From Euryarchaeota archaeon Ods01 (lineage in GTDB: Archaea; Halobacteriota; Halobacteria; Halobacteriales; Halorutilaceae): 38,470 bases of DNA. A program made the translations under genes and the position numbers. The notes under the pieces are model-generated. The model made no database searches and was not told the DNA's origin. It worked only from the letters and a program-made list of their open reading frames with translations. Below are positions 30,935 to 38,470 of the stretch, in pieces. The number at the start of each line of letters is the position of its first letter. The first letter of the stretch is position 1. The stretch is from positions 1-38,470 of the forward strand of contig JAQZCZ010000007.1 of NCBI GenBank assembly GCA_028751095.1. The letters are read 5' to 3'.

Positions 30935-31285
30935 CTACCTATACTTGGCGACGATGTTGAGTATCTCGTCCATCTCGTCGGAGTCGACCGTGTAGCGCTC
31001 CTTCGCGTACACCGACCTGAGTTCGTCGCGGTTGCGGGGCAGAAGGTCGACGATTTTATGCGCTACGAAGTCGTCGACGGCTTCGAGTTCGAGCAGTTCG
31101 TCGAGAAGCTCCTGCGCTTCGTCAGCTTCGAGTACGGCGAACTCGTTGGCATGGTCGAGCGACCGGCGTAGCTCAAACGCCATCTCGCGGTCCTGCTCGG
31201 CACGCTCGTCGGCGATATCGTTGAGTATCTCCTTGACCTCGGCTACGGTCACGTACTCCTCGTCGAGCTTCTCCTTGACTATCAT
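30935..31285 (-). CDS. rpoF: RNA polymerase subunit Rpo4 (RpoF/Rpb4)
   Basis: A 116-residue stalk subunit of archaeal RNA polymerase that pairs with Rpo7 and aids promoter opening and termination. The helical sequence VTVAEVKEILNDIADERAEQ, the HRDC-like region DFVAHKIVDLLPRNRDELRS and the ending SDEMDEILNIVAKYR are typical. It overlaps the L21e gene by ATGA. Confidence 0.93.
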   Translation of the reverse strand: MIVKEKLDEEYVTVAEVKEILNDIADERAEQDREMAFELRRSLDHANEFAVLEADEAQELLDELLELEAVDDFVAHKIVDLLPRNRDELRSVYAKERYTVDSDEMDEILNIVAKYR

Positions 31286-31572
31286 CCTTGCTTGGCGAGA
31301 TGCTGAGGACGGACGAAGACAGTCTTCGTCGCGTCGCCGTCGTTAATCTCGACCTCGAAAGCGCGTCCCTGTTCGCCGACGACCGTTCCGGTCTGTCCCT
31401 GGTACTTGGGGTCGGGGCGTCCTTCGGGGACGCTGGGGTCTATCTTGATATGGACATTCTCGCCTTCGTCGAACTCCTTGACGGCACCGCTCGGCGGACT
31501 CGCTCCGCGGTCCCTCGCGGAGTTGCTGAGCTTGTCGCGTGTGTCTTCCCTCTGTCCTTTAGAGTTGGGCAT
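31282..31572 (-). CDS. rpl21e: Ribosomal protein L21e
   Basis: A 96-residue large-subunit protein. MPNSKGQREDTRDKLSNSAR at the start and the SH3-like core with YQGQTGTVVGEQGRAFEVEI identify it. The ATG at 31572 is the family start; the frame stays open nine codons further without similarity. AAAAGCCTTATG about 30 nt upstream is the likely promoter of the L21e-Rpb4-DUF655 operon. Confidence 0.95.
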   Translation of the reverse strand: MPNSKGQREDTRDKLSNSARDRGASPPSGAVKEFDEGENVHIKIDPSVPEGRPDPKYQGQTGTVVGEQGRAFEVEINDGDATKTVFVRPQHLAKQG

Positions 31573-31691
31573 ATAGCTTCGGAGGGTCGCTGACGACATA
31601 AGGCTTTTCGTTAGAAAACACGGACAAGCCGAAACTATTTACAGTCCCCTCTCACTGCGTTCTCTAAGATGGAAAGGCGGAGGTGTGTAAC

Positions 31692-32894
31692 TTGTCCCTC
31701 CTAGCCGTCGCCGCCGTCGCGCTCGCCGCCGGTTTCTTCATGGCGTGGACTATCGGCGCTAACTCGAACTCGCCGCCGTTCGCACCCGCGGTTGGCGCTA
31801 ACGCGATACCCGTCATGCGCGCCGCGCTTCTCGTCGGCATCTTCGGATTCCTCGGCGCGGTCCTCCAAGGCGCAAGCATCTCTGAGACGGTCGGTAACGA
31901 CCTGATACGCGATGTCCGTATAACCCCGCTCGCCGCCGCTGCGGGACTCCTCACTGCCGCGACCTTCATCACCGTCGGTAACAAGCGCGGGTACCCGATA
32001 CCCGCCGCCTTCACCGTTACCGGAGCGATGATAGGCGTCGGACTTGCTCTCAACGGAAACCCCGCTACCGGAACCTATGCCAGCATCGCCGTCTTCTGGC
32101 TTGCAATACCGTTCGTCGGCGGCTTCATCGGATTTGCGACGGCAACTCTCCTCCGCTCTGACCGCCTTCCCGAAACCGTCGGCATACCTGCGCTCGGCTT
32201 CATAACGGGCGCTACTATCGCCAACATGAGGTTTGCGTTCATTCCGGACGAAGAACGCCCACAGGGCACGGCGGCGCGTTACGTCGCTGAACTTGTCGTC
32301 TACGACACGCCCGCAGTCGCAGGCTACGACGTAGCGTCGCTCGTCTTCACCGTCCTCATCGGCGCTATCGTCGCCGCCGAGATACGCCGGTCGGTCAAAC
32401 GGTCGGTCGAGACGGGGATACAGACGTTCCTCGTAATGCTCGGCGCGCTCGTCGTTTTCTCGTCCGGCGGTTCGCAGGTTGGCTTAGCGACCGGACCTCT
32501 CGAAAGTCTTTTCGAACAGGAACTCGACCTGACCACCACCTACCTTCTCATCTTCGGTGCTGTCGCCCTCCTAATCGGCGCGTGGAGCGGTGCGCCCCGT
32601 GTCGTACAGGCGGTTTCACGCGAGTACTCCGAACTAGGCGTCCGACGCTCGATTTCGGCGCTCGTACCCTCGTTCCTGATTACGCAGGCGGCGATTACGC
32701 TCGGTCTCCCCATCTCGGCGAACCAAGTCGTGATTTCGAGCCTCATCGGAAGCGGGCTTGTTGAAGGCTCGTCGGGGATATCGTTCCAGAAGATAGGTTA
32801 CACCGTCGCCGTCTGGCTTGTCTCGCTCGTCGCCGCGCTCTTCGTCGCTTACGGACTCTACAACGTCTTCTCCGCAGTCCTCGGCGTGACGTGA
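31692..32894 (+). CDS. pit: Inorganic phosphate transporter, PiT family
   Basis: A 400-residue membrane carrier importing phosphate with sodium or protons. The PiT repeats are visible: FMAWTIGANSNSPPFAPAVG with ANAIPVMRAA near the start and the inverted second copy LITQAAITLGLPISANQVVI with SSLIGSGLVEG near the end, about ten hydrophobic segments in all. I favour TTG 31692 because GGAGGTG lies 6 nt before it; GTG 31683 is inside that Shine-Dalgarno and would add three residues. Its TGA directly abuts the trpA stop. Confidence 0.88.
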   Translation: MSLLAVAAVALAAGFFMAWTIGANSNSPPFAPAVGANAIPVMRAALLVGIFGFLGAVLQGASISETVGNDLIRDVRITPLAAAAGLLTAATFITVGNKRGYPIPAAFTVTGAMIGVGLALNGNPATGTYASIAVFWLAIPFVGGFIGFATATLLRSDRLPETVGIPALGFITGATIANMRFAFIPDEERPQGTAARYVAELVVYDTPAVAGYDVASLVFTVLIGAIVAAEIRRSVKRSVETGIQTFLVMLGALVVFSSGGSQVGLATGPLESLFEQELDLTTTYLLIFGAVALLIGAWSGAPRVVQAVSREYSELGVRRSISALVPSFLITQAAITLGLPISANQVVISSLIGSGLVEGSSGISFQKIGYTVAVWLVSLVAALFVAYGLYNVFSAVLGVT

Positions 32895-33659
32895 CTACTC
32901 GGCTTCTTCGACGCCTTTGAGCGCACCCTGTTTGAGTTCACGTGTCTTCTCCTCGATACCCTCGACACCGTCCTCCATACGTTCGACGAAGACGCTTCCC
33001 GCGACGACGCCGTCCGCGCCGCCACGTATAATTTCGCGCGCGTGTTCACGTTCCGAGACGCCGAATCCGACCGCCTTCGGAACGTCGTATCCGTGGAGAC
33101 GTTCGAGTACGTCGTAGGTCGCGCCCGAAACGTCCTCGCGCGCCCCCGTCGTCCCGAGACGCGCCTGTACGTAGACGAAACCCGAGACGCGTTCCATGAT
33201 ACGTTCCAGACGTTCGTCGGTCGTGGTCGGCGCGACGATGAAGATGAGGCTGACTCCGTGTTTCTCGCACGCGGCGTGTAACGCGTCCGACTCGTCAACG
33301 GGGAGGTCGGGGACGATAATCCCCTCGATGCCGACGTTCTTGCAGTCGCGCACAAACTCCTCGACGCCGCGTTGCATGATGAGGTTGTAGTAGGTCATAC
33401 AGACGAGAGGAACGTCAACGTCCGCCTCTCCGACCTTCTCGAAGTATACGTCGGGCGACATCCCGTTTTCGAGTGCGCGCGTAACCGCGTTCTGTATCGT
33501 CGGACCGTCGGCAATCGGTTCGCTGAACGGTAGACCGACCTCGATTACGTCCGCGCCGCCTGCCTCGAACGCCTCGATAGCGCGCGGAACCGACTCGACC
33601 GACGGGTATCCGGCGGTGAAGTACGGGATTAACGCGGGTTCGTCGGGTAGTTCGAGCAT
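32895..33659 (-). CDS. trpA: Tryptophan synthase alpha subunit
   Basis: A 254-residue TIM-barrel enzyme that splits indole-3-glycerol phosphate to indole and glyceraldehyde phosphate. The catalytic Glu is in ADVIEVGLPFSEPIADGPTI and the Asp in VPDLPVDESDA; the phosphate loops near GFGVSEREHA and DGVVAGSVFVE are intact. Its ATG shares an A with the trpB stop (TAATG), giving coupled, balanced translation of the two subunits. Confidence 0.96.
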   Translation of the reverse strand: MLELPDEPALIPYFTAGYPSVESVPRAIEAFEAGGADVIEVGLPFSEPIADGPTIQNAVTRALENGMSPDVYFEKVGEADVDVPLVCMTYYNLIMQRGVEEFVRDCKNVGIEGIIVPDLPVDESDALHAACEKHGVSLIFIVAPTTTDERLERIMERVSGFVYVQARLGTTGAREDVSGATYDVLERLHGYDVPKAVGFGVSEREHAREIIRGGADGVVAGSVFVERMEDGVEGIEEKTRELKQGALKGVEEAE

Positions 33660-34843
33660 TACGCGCCCTCCTGTCTCATGTCGAGTTCGTCCATCGCCGT
33701 GTCGAGGTCCTTGTCGCCGCGTCCAGACAGGTTGACGACGACGAAGTCGCCCACGTCCTCCTTTTCGAGCAGGGCGAGGGCATGGCTCGTTTCGAGCGCC
33801 GGTATGATGCCTTCGTCCTCGGAGAGTTTCCGGAAGGCTTCCATCGCCTCGTCGTCGTTCGCCGTCCGCGGTTCGACGCGCCCTTTCTCGACGAGAGCGG
33901 CGAGTTCGGGACCGACGCCCGAGTAGTCGAGTCCGGCACTCAGCGAGTGGCTTTCGAGTATCTGACCCTCGTCGTCCTGTAGAAGCTTCGTGCGCGCACC
34001 GTGTAAGACGCCGTCGTCGCCGATATTGAGCGACGCCGAGTTGGGGGCGCGGTCCTCGTTAACTTCGAGCGACGAACCGCCCGCCTCGACGGCGTAAAGA
34101 CCCACCTCCTCGTCGTCGAGGAAGTCGTAGAAAGCCCCCATCGTGTTCGAACCGCCGCCCGCGCAAGCGACGATACCGTCCGGCAGGCGCCCCTCGGCTT
34201 CGAGCGCCTGTTCACGTATCTCGCGTCCGATGACACTCTGGAAGTCGCGTACCATCGCGGGGAAGGGATGCGGACCGACGATGCTTCCGATGACGTAATG
34301 CGTGTCCTCGACGTTGGTCGCCCAGTCGCGCATCGTCTCGTTGATAGCGTCCTTGAGCGTTCCCGTCCCCGTCTCCACGGGCGTTACGGTCGCACCCATC
34401 AGACGCATACGGAAGACGTTGGGGCGCTGGCGTTCGATATCCTTCGCGCCCATGTAGATTTCGCAGTCCATATCCAACGCCGCGCTCGCCATCGCGGTCG
34501 CCGTGCCGTGCTGTCCCGCACCCGTCTCGGCTATTATGCGGTCCTTCCCCATCTTCTTGGCGAGGAGAACCTGCCCCAGCGCGTTATTTAGCTTGTGCGC
34601 TCCTCCGTGCAGAAGGTCCTCGCGTTTGAGGTAGACCGTTCCGCCGTAACGTTCGCTCAGACGCGGCGCGTGGTACAGCGGCGTCGGTCTCCCGCCGAAC
34701 TCAGCGAGCGCGTTGTCGAGTTCGTCGAGGAAACCGTCGTCGTTGAGATAGTTTTCGTAAGCCTCCTCCAGTTCCTCGATTGCTGGCATTATCGCCTCGG
34801 GAACGTACTGACCGCCGTACTCTCCGAACTTACCTTTGCTCAT
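33659..34843 (-). CDS. trpB: Tryptophan synthase beta subunit
   Basis: A 394-residue PLP enzyme that joins indole to serine. [20 protein letters not shown] opens it, the PLP lysine is in [22 protein letters not shown] and the phosphate-binding GGGSNTMG are present, and it pairs with trpA. The sequence is the standard TrpB1 form. A promoter-like box and palindromes lie in the 51-nt gap after trpC, so trpBA may be transcribed separately from trpC. Confidence 0.97.
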   Translation of the reverse strand: MSKGKFGEYGGQYVPEAIMPAIEELEEAYENYLNDDGFLDELDNALAEFGGRPTPLYHAPRLSERYGGTVYLKREDLLHGGAHKLNNALGQVLLAKKMGKDRIIAETGAGQHGTATAMASAALDMDCEIYMGAKDIERQRPNVFRMRLMGATVTPVETGTGTLKDAINETMRDWATNVEDTHYVIGSIVGPHPFPAMVRDFQSVIGREIREQALEAEGRLPDGIVACAGGGSNTMGAFYDFLDDEEVGLYAVEAGGSSLEVNEDRAPNSASLNIGDDGVLHGARTKLLQDDEGQILESHSLSAGLDYSGVGPELAALVEKGRVEPRTANDDEAMEAFRKLSEDEGIIPALETSHALALLEKEDVGDFVVVNLSGRGDKDLDTAMDELDMRQEGA

Positions 34844-34846
34844 CTT

Positions 34847-34880
34847 TGTACATTAATGTGCAGACATGTTCATTAAGCTT
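34847..34880 (-). promoter_or_regulatory. Internal trpBA promoter with palindromic operator-like sites
   Basis: On the minus strand AAGCTTAAT (34872-34880) lies 28 nt before the trpB ATG, a good TATA position. Between it and the ATG are three palindromes: ACATGT (34864-34869), ACATTAATGT (34850-34859) and TGTACA (34847-34852). TGTACA is the TRP-box sequence bound by the archaeal tryptophan regulator TrpY in Methanothermobacter; whether a similar regulator works here is unknown. Confidence 0.5.
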
Positions 34881-34894
34881 GTGTTCCTGCGGTG

Positions 34895-35638
34895 TCACGC
34901 CTCGACTAATTCGCGCGTCTTCTCGCGTACGTCGTCCGACCGCGTGATGGCGGTGCCTACGAGGACGGCGTCCGCGCCCGCGTCCACCATCCGGCGTACG
35001 TCTTCCGCCGTCTCCATACCGCTCTCGGCGACGGCGACGCGGTCGTCGGGAACATGTGGCAGAAGCCGTTCTCCGACCGAGAGGTCAACTTCGAGACGTG
35101 TCAGGTCACGGTTGTTGACGCCGATTACGCGCGCGTTGGTTTCAAGGGCGGCGGCGAGTTCATCGCGCGTGTGCGTCTCGACGAGGGGTTCGAAGCCCGC
35201 CGCCTGCGCCTCATCGACCAGCGCCCCAAGGTCTCCGACGAACGCGGCGATTAGGAGAAGGAGGTCCGCCTTCGCCTCACGCACCTGCGACTCGTCAACG
35301 ATGAAGTCCTTCCGTAGCACGGGAACATCGACGGCAGCGCGTACCTCACGCAATGCCTCCAACGAACCGCCGAAACGGTCGGGTTCTGTCAGTACGGATA
35401 CCGCCGTCGCTCCGCCCGCAACCATCTCGCGTGCCGTTTCGGCGGGGTCGAGCGCCACGGTTCCGTCGGTCGTCGGCGACGTGGGCTTTACCTCGGCGAT
35501 GACAGGGACGCGTCCTTCCGCTTGCGTTTCCTCTACGGCATCAACGAAACTGCGTGCCTCAACCGTCTCGAAGCTCCGCGTCGTCTCTTCGGCACGTTCA
35601 CGGGCGTCTTCGAGTATTTCGCGTACGTCCGGATGCAT
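34895..35638 (-). CDS. trpC: Indole-3-glycerol phosphate synthase
   Basis: A 247-residue TIM-barrel enzyme closing the indole ring from carboxyphenylamino-deoxyribulose phosphate. Catalytic lysines occur in [11 protein letters not shown] and [10 protein letters not shown], and GVNNRDL and [12 protein letters not shown] are conserved blocks. It is first in the trpCBA operon; trpD, E, F and G are not in the window. The 240-nt spacer before it (35639-35878) contains no gene I can support. Confidence 0.95.
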   Translation of the reverse strand: MHPDVREILEDARERAEETTRSFETVEARSFVDAVEETQAEGRVPVIAEVKPTSPTTDGTVALDPAETAREMVAGGATAVSVLTEPDRFGGSLEALREVRAAVDVPVLRKDFIVDESQVREAKADLLLLIAAFVGDLGALVDEAQAAGFEPLVETHTRDELAAALETNARVIGVNNRDLTRLEVDLSVGERLLPHVPDDRVAVAESGMETAEDVRRMVDAGADAVLVGTAITRSDDVREKTRELVEA

Positions 35639-35828
35639 CTGCCGAGGGTAGGCGCGGAAGGTTGAAACTTCTTCCGTCGTGGAGTCGGCTAACTTTTGTT
35701 TGTCGGTAATCGATACTCCGTGAGCTATGCGTCAAAGCCTTCATTTCCATTCTCCCGACTCCCGTCACGCCCCGGTCGTGGTGGTAACGCGGCAGAAGGA
35801 CACTCGAATCATTTCTCGTATGTATGCT

Positions 35829-35839
35829 GTAGGTAAACC
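35829..35839. promoter_or_regulatory. 11-bp motif upstream of the endonuclease gene
   Basis: GTAGGTAAACC occurs here, 39 nt before the endonuclease ATG, and again at 37620-37630 before the winged-helix gene. Identical sites at both promoters suggest one regulator acts on both. Confidence 0.45.
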
Positions 35840-35878
35840 GTATTAGATAGGTTGAACCGGCGGTACAACGGAAACCTC

Positions 35879-36598
35879 ATGGAAAGCCCCGAGTTCAAGG
35901 AGAACTACTTCAATCCGGGTTCTGAACTCCCATACGGAGTATCGCCCGAGGATGTCGCAGTCGCTATCGAAGAGTTCTACGACTTCTACGCCTCCCTTAA
36001 CGAGTTCCTCCTGTCGGAAGGTCACGGAAGGCTCGAAACAGTTCTGCGCGCCAACAACGCTCTCAGCGACTTCGTAGGTAACGTCGTCACCGAGGAACTC
36101 GCCGATGCTTCCGATGCTCTGATACTGAACCAGAAACAGGACGGGTTTCCCGACCTACTTCCCGTTGCCAACGACGAGTATGCGGAAAGGGATTACGAGA
36201 TACACCACGGGGACGAAGGTATCGAAACCAAGTGTAGCAAGTCGAACGGGGGCTGGCAGGCACACAACAACGAATCGGCGTGGTTTATCGTCTTTAGGTA
36301 CGTCCGCGGGAGTCCCGAAGCGTCGGCTGAAGAGATGGAGCCGATACGTTTCGTTCAGGTTCTCGCCGGTAACCTTGACGAGGATGACTGGAGCCACAGC
36401 GGACGGTCAGAGGATTCGAGGCGTACCATTACCAGCAGTATACTCGCAAGTGGTATGCATAAGCTACGGAGCAACCCGGTCTACGAGAACCCTGACTACA
36501 TCACAGGACGTGGAGAGCGTAAGGAGAAGTATCTCAGAAACCACGCTAGTTTCGATGCCGAATTCGCCGCAGAAAATCCAAGGTACGCGGACGGGTAG
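35879..36598 (+). CDS. Type II restriction endonuclease, PD-(D/E)XK type
   Basis: A 239-residue nuclease candidate. The catalytic signature is FPDLLP (P91-D92), then IETKCSKS (E116-T-K118), with an upstream helical region. GGWQAHNNESAWFIVFRYVR after the motif resembles other Type II enzymes. It faces a DNA methyltransferase gene with 5 nt between stops, the classical layout of a restriction-modification pair. The ATG at 35879 is preferred to a TTG nine codons upstream. Recognition sequence unknown. Confidence 0.8.
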   Translation: MESPEFKENYFNPGSELPYGVSPEDVAVAIEEFYDFYASLNEFLLSEGHGRLETVLRANNALSDFVGNVVTEELADASDALILNQKQDGFPDLLPVANDEYAERDYEIHHGDEGIETKCSKSNGGWQAHNNESAWFIVFRYVRGSPEASAEEMEPIRFVQVLAGNLDEDDWSHSGRSEDSRRTITSSILASGMHKLRSNPVYENPDYITGRGERKEKYLRNHASFDAEFAAENPRYADG

Positions 36599-36603
36599 GA
36601 CGG

Positions 36604-37551
36604 CTAAGAGAAGTCGCTCAGGGACTGCGACCTGCCCCGCGCGGAGCTACCGAAGTCTTCCCTCTTTTCGACTTCCGTCTCCACCTCCGAAAGCTTCGGA
36701 ACAGCCTCCTCCGCCATCTCGTAGAAAGTCTCGTCTATCTCGATACCTACGCTGTCGTAGCCGAGCGCGTCCGCCGCCGCCACCGTCGAACCCGCACCCA
36801 TGAACGGGTCTATTATCGTTCCTTTCTGCAACGGTAACGCTGCGTGGCAGAGTTCACGCATGAGGTACTGAGGCTTGAGACTCGGGTGCGCTTCCCCTCC
36901 GTCCGGATGCGCTGAGTCAGCTATCACCGTCTCTTCCTTCGGCGTCTTTCCGTCTTCCAGAAGGTCGGTGAAAGGGCGTTCCTCTGACTCGCGCCGAAGA
37001 CCTCCTGTCCCCCAGTTCTCCAAGTTATCCTGTAGCCTGCCCTCAAACGGCTTCCTGTATACAAGCCATGGTTCCCACCAGACGCGCGGCATCGACGACA
37101 CCATATCGTACTCCTCATGCGCGCCTTTCGGGCGGTCACCGCCTCTGAGGGTCTTCGTTTCGCGCACGAGAACGTCACGGCGTTCCAATCCTGCTTCGTC
37201 AAGCTGTTTTGACACCTCATGCATTAGTAGCTGTGTCGTGGCTACGAAGACGTGCCCGCCGGGGCGAAGCACCTCGTGGACCGTCTCCCCGAAACTGTAG
37301 AAGAAGTTACGTAGCTTCTGTTTGTCGTCCTCCGATAGAACCGTGAACCTCGGAAGAGGCTTGCGCTCGCTACCGTCTAGTTCGGGAGGTATACGCCAGA
37401 CTCCACCGCTTCCGTCGCGCATCTTCTCGACGTTCGCTGTCTCGAACTCAACGACGCCGTAAGGTGGGTCGGTCACCACGGCGTGCACGGAGTTCTCGCC
37501 GAACTCCTGCATTACCTCGAAAGCGTTTCCGTGGTGAAGTTCGTATCCCAT
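36604..37551 (-). CDS. DNA methyltransferase (N4/N6, beta class) of the restriction-modification pair
   Basis: A 315-residue amino-methyltransferase. The catalytic DPPY (28-31) comes before the SAM-binding DPFMGAGST (248-256), so motif order is IV then I, the beta class; AHPSLKPQYLM is motif X. It would protect host sites from the adjacent endonuclease. The start at 37551 (MGYELHHGNAFEVMQEF) is preceded by GAAGGAAG; the longer open frame runs back into the promoter of the divergent regulator. DPPY fits N4-cytosine or N6-adenine methylation. Confidence 0.9.
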   Translation of the reverse strand: MGYELHHGNAFEVMQEFGENSVHAVVTDPPYGVVEFETANVEKMRDGSGGVWRIPPELDGSERKPLPRFTVLSEDDKQKLRNFFYSFGETVHEVLRPGGHVFVATTQLLMHEVSKQLDEAGLERRDVLVRETKTLRGGDRPKGAHEEYDMVSSMPRVWWEPWLVYRKPFEGRLQDNLENWGTGGLRRESEERPFTDLLEDGKTPKEETVIADSAHPDGGEAHPSLKPQYLMRELCHAALPLQKGTIIDPFMGAGSTVAAADALGYDSVGIEIDETFYEMAEEAVPKLSEVETEVEKREDFGSSARGRSQSLSDFS

Positions 37552-37610
37552 CGTTTCTTCCTTCTGTTCCGAACCATTTGATTCTACCTCATTTGGACGT
37601 AAGTAATTTG

Positions 37611-37640
37611 GGGTAACCCGTAGGTAAACCCTTACCCTAC
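37611..37640. promoter_or_regulatory. Nested inverted repeats between methyltransferase and regulator genes
   Basis: GGGTAA (37611-37616) pairs with TTACCC (37632-37637), and GTAGGTAA (37620-37627) pairs with TTACCCTAC (37632-37640) with one bulge. The second includes the 11-bp motif also found upstream of the endonuclease gene. The site is 20-50 nt before the regulator ATG, suggesting an operator for autoregulation. Confidence 0.5.
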
Positions 37641-37659
37641 CGTAGTTGAACTGTAATAC

Positions 37660-37941
37660 ATGGGGCAGGTAGAGGAAGACGCAGCATTTGTCGTGCGTTC
37701 GCCGCACCGGAAGACGGTTCTTCGCAGGCTCAACGAGGGTAACGCTATTCCCTCGCAGATACGCGACGACACCGGTCTTGAGTACTCGCGTATCACGGAA
37801 GCCCTGAATCCTCTAGAGGAACGTGGACTTGTCGAACTTCTCGTTCCCGAGGATACTAAGCGCGGTAGGCTTTACGCTCTCACTGAAAGGGGCGAAGATA
37901 CGTGGGACTATATGGAAGAAAACGGTATGGTTGACGCATAG
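37660..37941 (+). CDS. Winged-helix transcriptional regulator (ArsR/MarR-like)
   Basis: A 93-residue single-domain DNA-binding protein. VVRSPHRKTVLRRLNEG, then PSQIRDDTGLEYSRITEALN as recognition helix and GRLYALTERGEDTWDYM as wing, match small haloarchaeal winged-helix regulators. It is divergent from the methyltransferase and next to the restriction pair, so it may act like a control protein delaying endonuclease expression; relatives also occur apart from such systems, so this is inference. Confidence 0.8.
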   Translation: MGQVEEDAAFVVRSPHRKTVLRRLNEGNAIPSQIRDDTGLEYSRITEALNPLEERGLVELLVPEDTKRGRLYALTERGEDTWDYMEENGMVDA

Positions 37942-37961
37942 AGGCACTCTCAGAATAACGA

Positions 37962-37971
37962 CGTTTTAATC
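37962..37971 (+). promoter_or_regulatory. TATA-like box of the MBL-fold nuclease gene
   Basis: CGTTTTAATC ends 23 nt before the ATG at 37995, consistent with a leaderless transcript. Confidence 0.45.
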
Positions 37972-37994
37972 ACCGTTGCGCTTGACGTTCGGAC

Positions 37995-38470
37995 ATGGAC
38001 CTCACCTTCCTCGGAGGCGCACGCGAGGTCGGACGTAGCGCCGTCCACGTCGATGACTCTCTCCTTCTTGACTTCGGTATCAAGACCGGAACACCCAACC
38101 TTTACCCCGTCTCGTCGCCGTCTCCCGACGCCGTCGTCGTCTCCCACGGTCATCTCGACCACGTCGGCGCTCTTCCGACACTCATGGACGGCTTCCCGCC
38201 TGTCTACGGCACCCCGCCGACGCGCGAACTCGCACGCACCCTCGGCGAAGACACCATAAAGCTCGGAACGCGCCGCTTTGGACGCGAAGACCTTCTGCGT
38301 CTGTCACAGGCGTGGGACGACCGCGGCTACGGCGAACGGTTTGAGCCTGGAACGACCGACTACGGGGTGACGTTCCACGACGCCGGACATATCCCCGGAA
38401 GCGCTTCGGTCGTAGTCGACGACGGCGACGACTCTGTTCTTTACACGGGCGACCTAAACACGACGCCGAC
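37995..38470 (+). CDS. MBL-fold beta-CASP ribonuclease, N-terminal part (runs off window)
   Basis: The first 158 codons of a metallo-beta-lactamase-fold nuclease of the archaeal CPSF/RNA-specificity group. MDLTFLGGAREVGRSAVHVD at the start, the metal motif HGHLDHVG, DAGHIPGSASVV and YTGDLNTTPT follow the usual order. Full-length relatives add a beta-CASP domain and act in RNA processing or 5'-3' decay. The continuation is outside the window, so the subgroup (aCPSF2-like or RNase J-like) is not certain. Confidence 0.88.
   Translation, partial: MDLTFLGGAREVGRSAVHVDDSLLLDFGIKTGTPNLYPVSSPSPDAVVVSHGHLDHVGALPTLMDGFPPVYGTPPTRELARTLGEDTIKLGTRRFGREDLLRLSQAWDDRGYGERFEPGTTDYGVTFHDAGHIPGSASVVVDDGDDSVLYTGDLNTTP

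Noticed and set aside
31683-32894. YeeE/YedE sulfur-transport identity for the 400-residue carrier
   Set aside because: Considered because of the sulfite-oxidase-family gene, but the paired PiT repeat motifs fit an inorganic phosphate transporter better.
35750-35820. tRNA-like or attachment-site remnant (ACTCGAATCATT) beside the restriction cassette
   Set aside because: No acceptor or anticodon stem could be folded, and no matching repeat was found on the other side of the cassette.

Overview
The window is chromosomal DNA from an extremely halophilic archaeon of the haloarchaeal type. Archaea-only or archaeal/eukaryotic genes are spread through it: SRP19, Gar1, NMD3, RadA, aTrm56, NAC, Rpb4, L21e, DUF655 and an archaeal beta-CASP-like nuclease. 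The proteins are very rich in Asp/Glu, exported proteins carry Tat lipoprotein signals, and the leucyl-tRNA synthetase is of the bacterial type that haloarchaea use. By eye (not computed) the base composition is less GC-rich than in classical Halobacteria, and ATA isoleucine codons are frequent, so a deep or atypical haloarchaeal lineage is plausible; that placement is inference.

Region 1 (about 0.7-13.3 kb) is a molybdenum/tungsten supercluster broken only by one FKBP gene. It holds the pathway genes moaA, moaC, moaD and a mobB-moaE fusion, a cupin-moaB fusion, and two moeA paralogues, one with a PBP-like tail. It also holds a tungstate/molybdate ABC importer (wtpABC-type), a divergent Tfx-family regulator, an exported sulfite-oxidase-family molybdoenzyme and a type-1 copper lipoprotein that could be its electron acceptor. 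Metal uptake, cofactor synthesis, metal insertion, likely regulation and an end-user enzyme therefore sit together.

Region 2 (13.4-27.3 kb) is mostly housekeeping: pyrophosphatase, SRP19/PHP/Gar1, an AbrB-PhoU protein, phosphoglycolate phosphatase, RadA, NMD3, SecFD, RNase HII, a sodium symporter with its DUF3311 partner, GNAT, aTrm56, NAC and two membrane/surface proteins. Gene packing is very tight. Convergent genes meet at, or overlap through, their stop codons, and several divergent pairs appear to share one palindromic TAAAGCTTTA promoter element.

Region 3 (27.4-29.3 kb) is an IS605/IS1341-type element carrying only tnpB, followed by a likely omega-RNA and a run of five short-loop hairpins. 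It splits a small membrane zinc-ribbon gene. Cutting after TTAC on the left and TCAA on the right restores that gene in frame.

Region 4 (29.3-38.5 kb) holds an HTH-CBS protein, UspA, the L21e-Rpb4-DUF655 operon, a PiT phosphate transporter, trpCBA, a restriction-modification cassette with a winged-helix regulator, and the start of an MBL-fold nuclease. An 11-bp motif is shared by the promoters of the endonuclease and regulator genes.

Most transcripts look leaderless: an AT-rich TATA-like box lies about 24-35 nt before many start codons. No tRNA, rRNA or CRISPR array was seen. The only gene-free stretch over 300 bases is the tnpB 3' region (28770-29111), described as omega-RNA.
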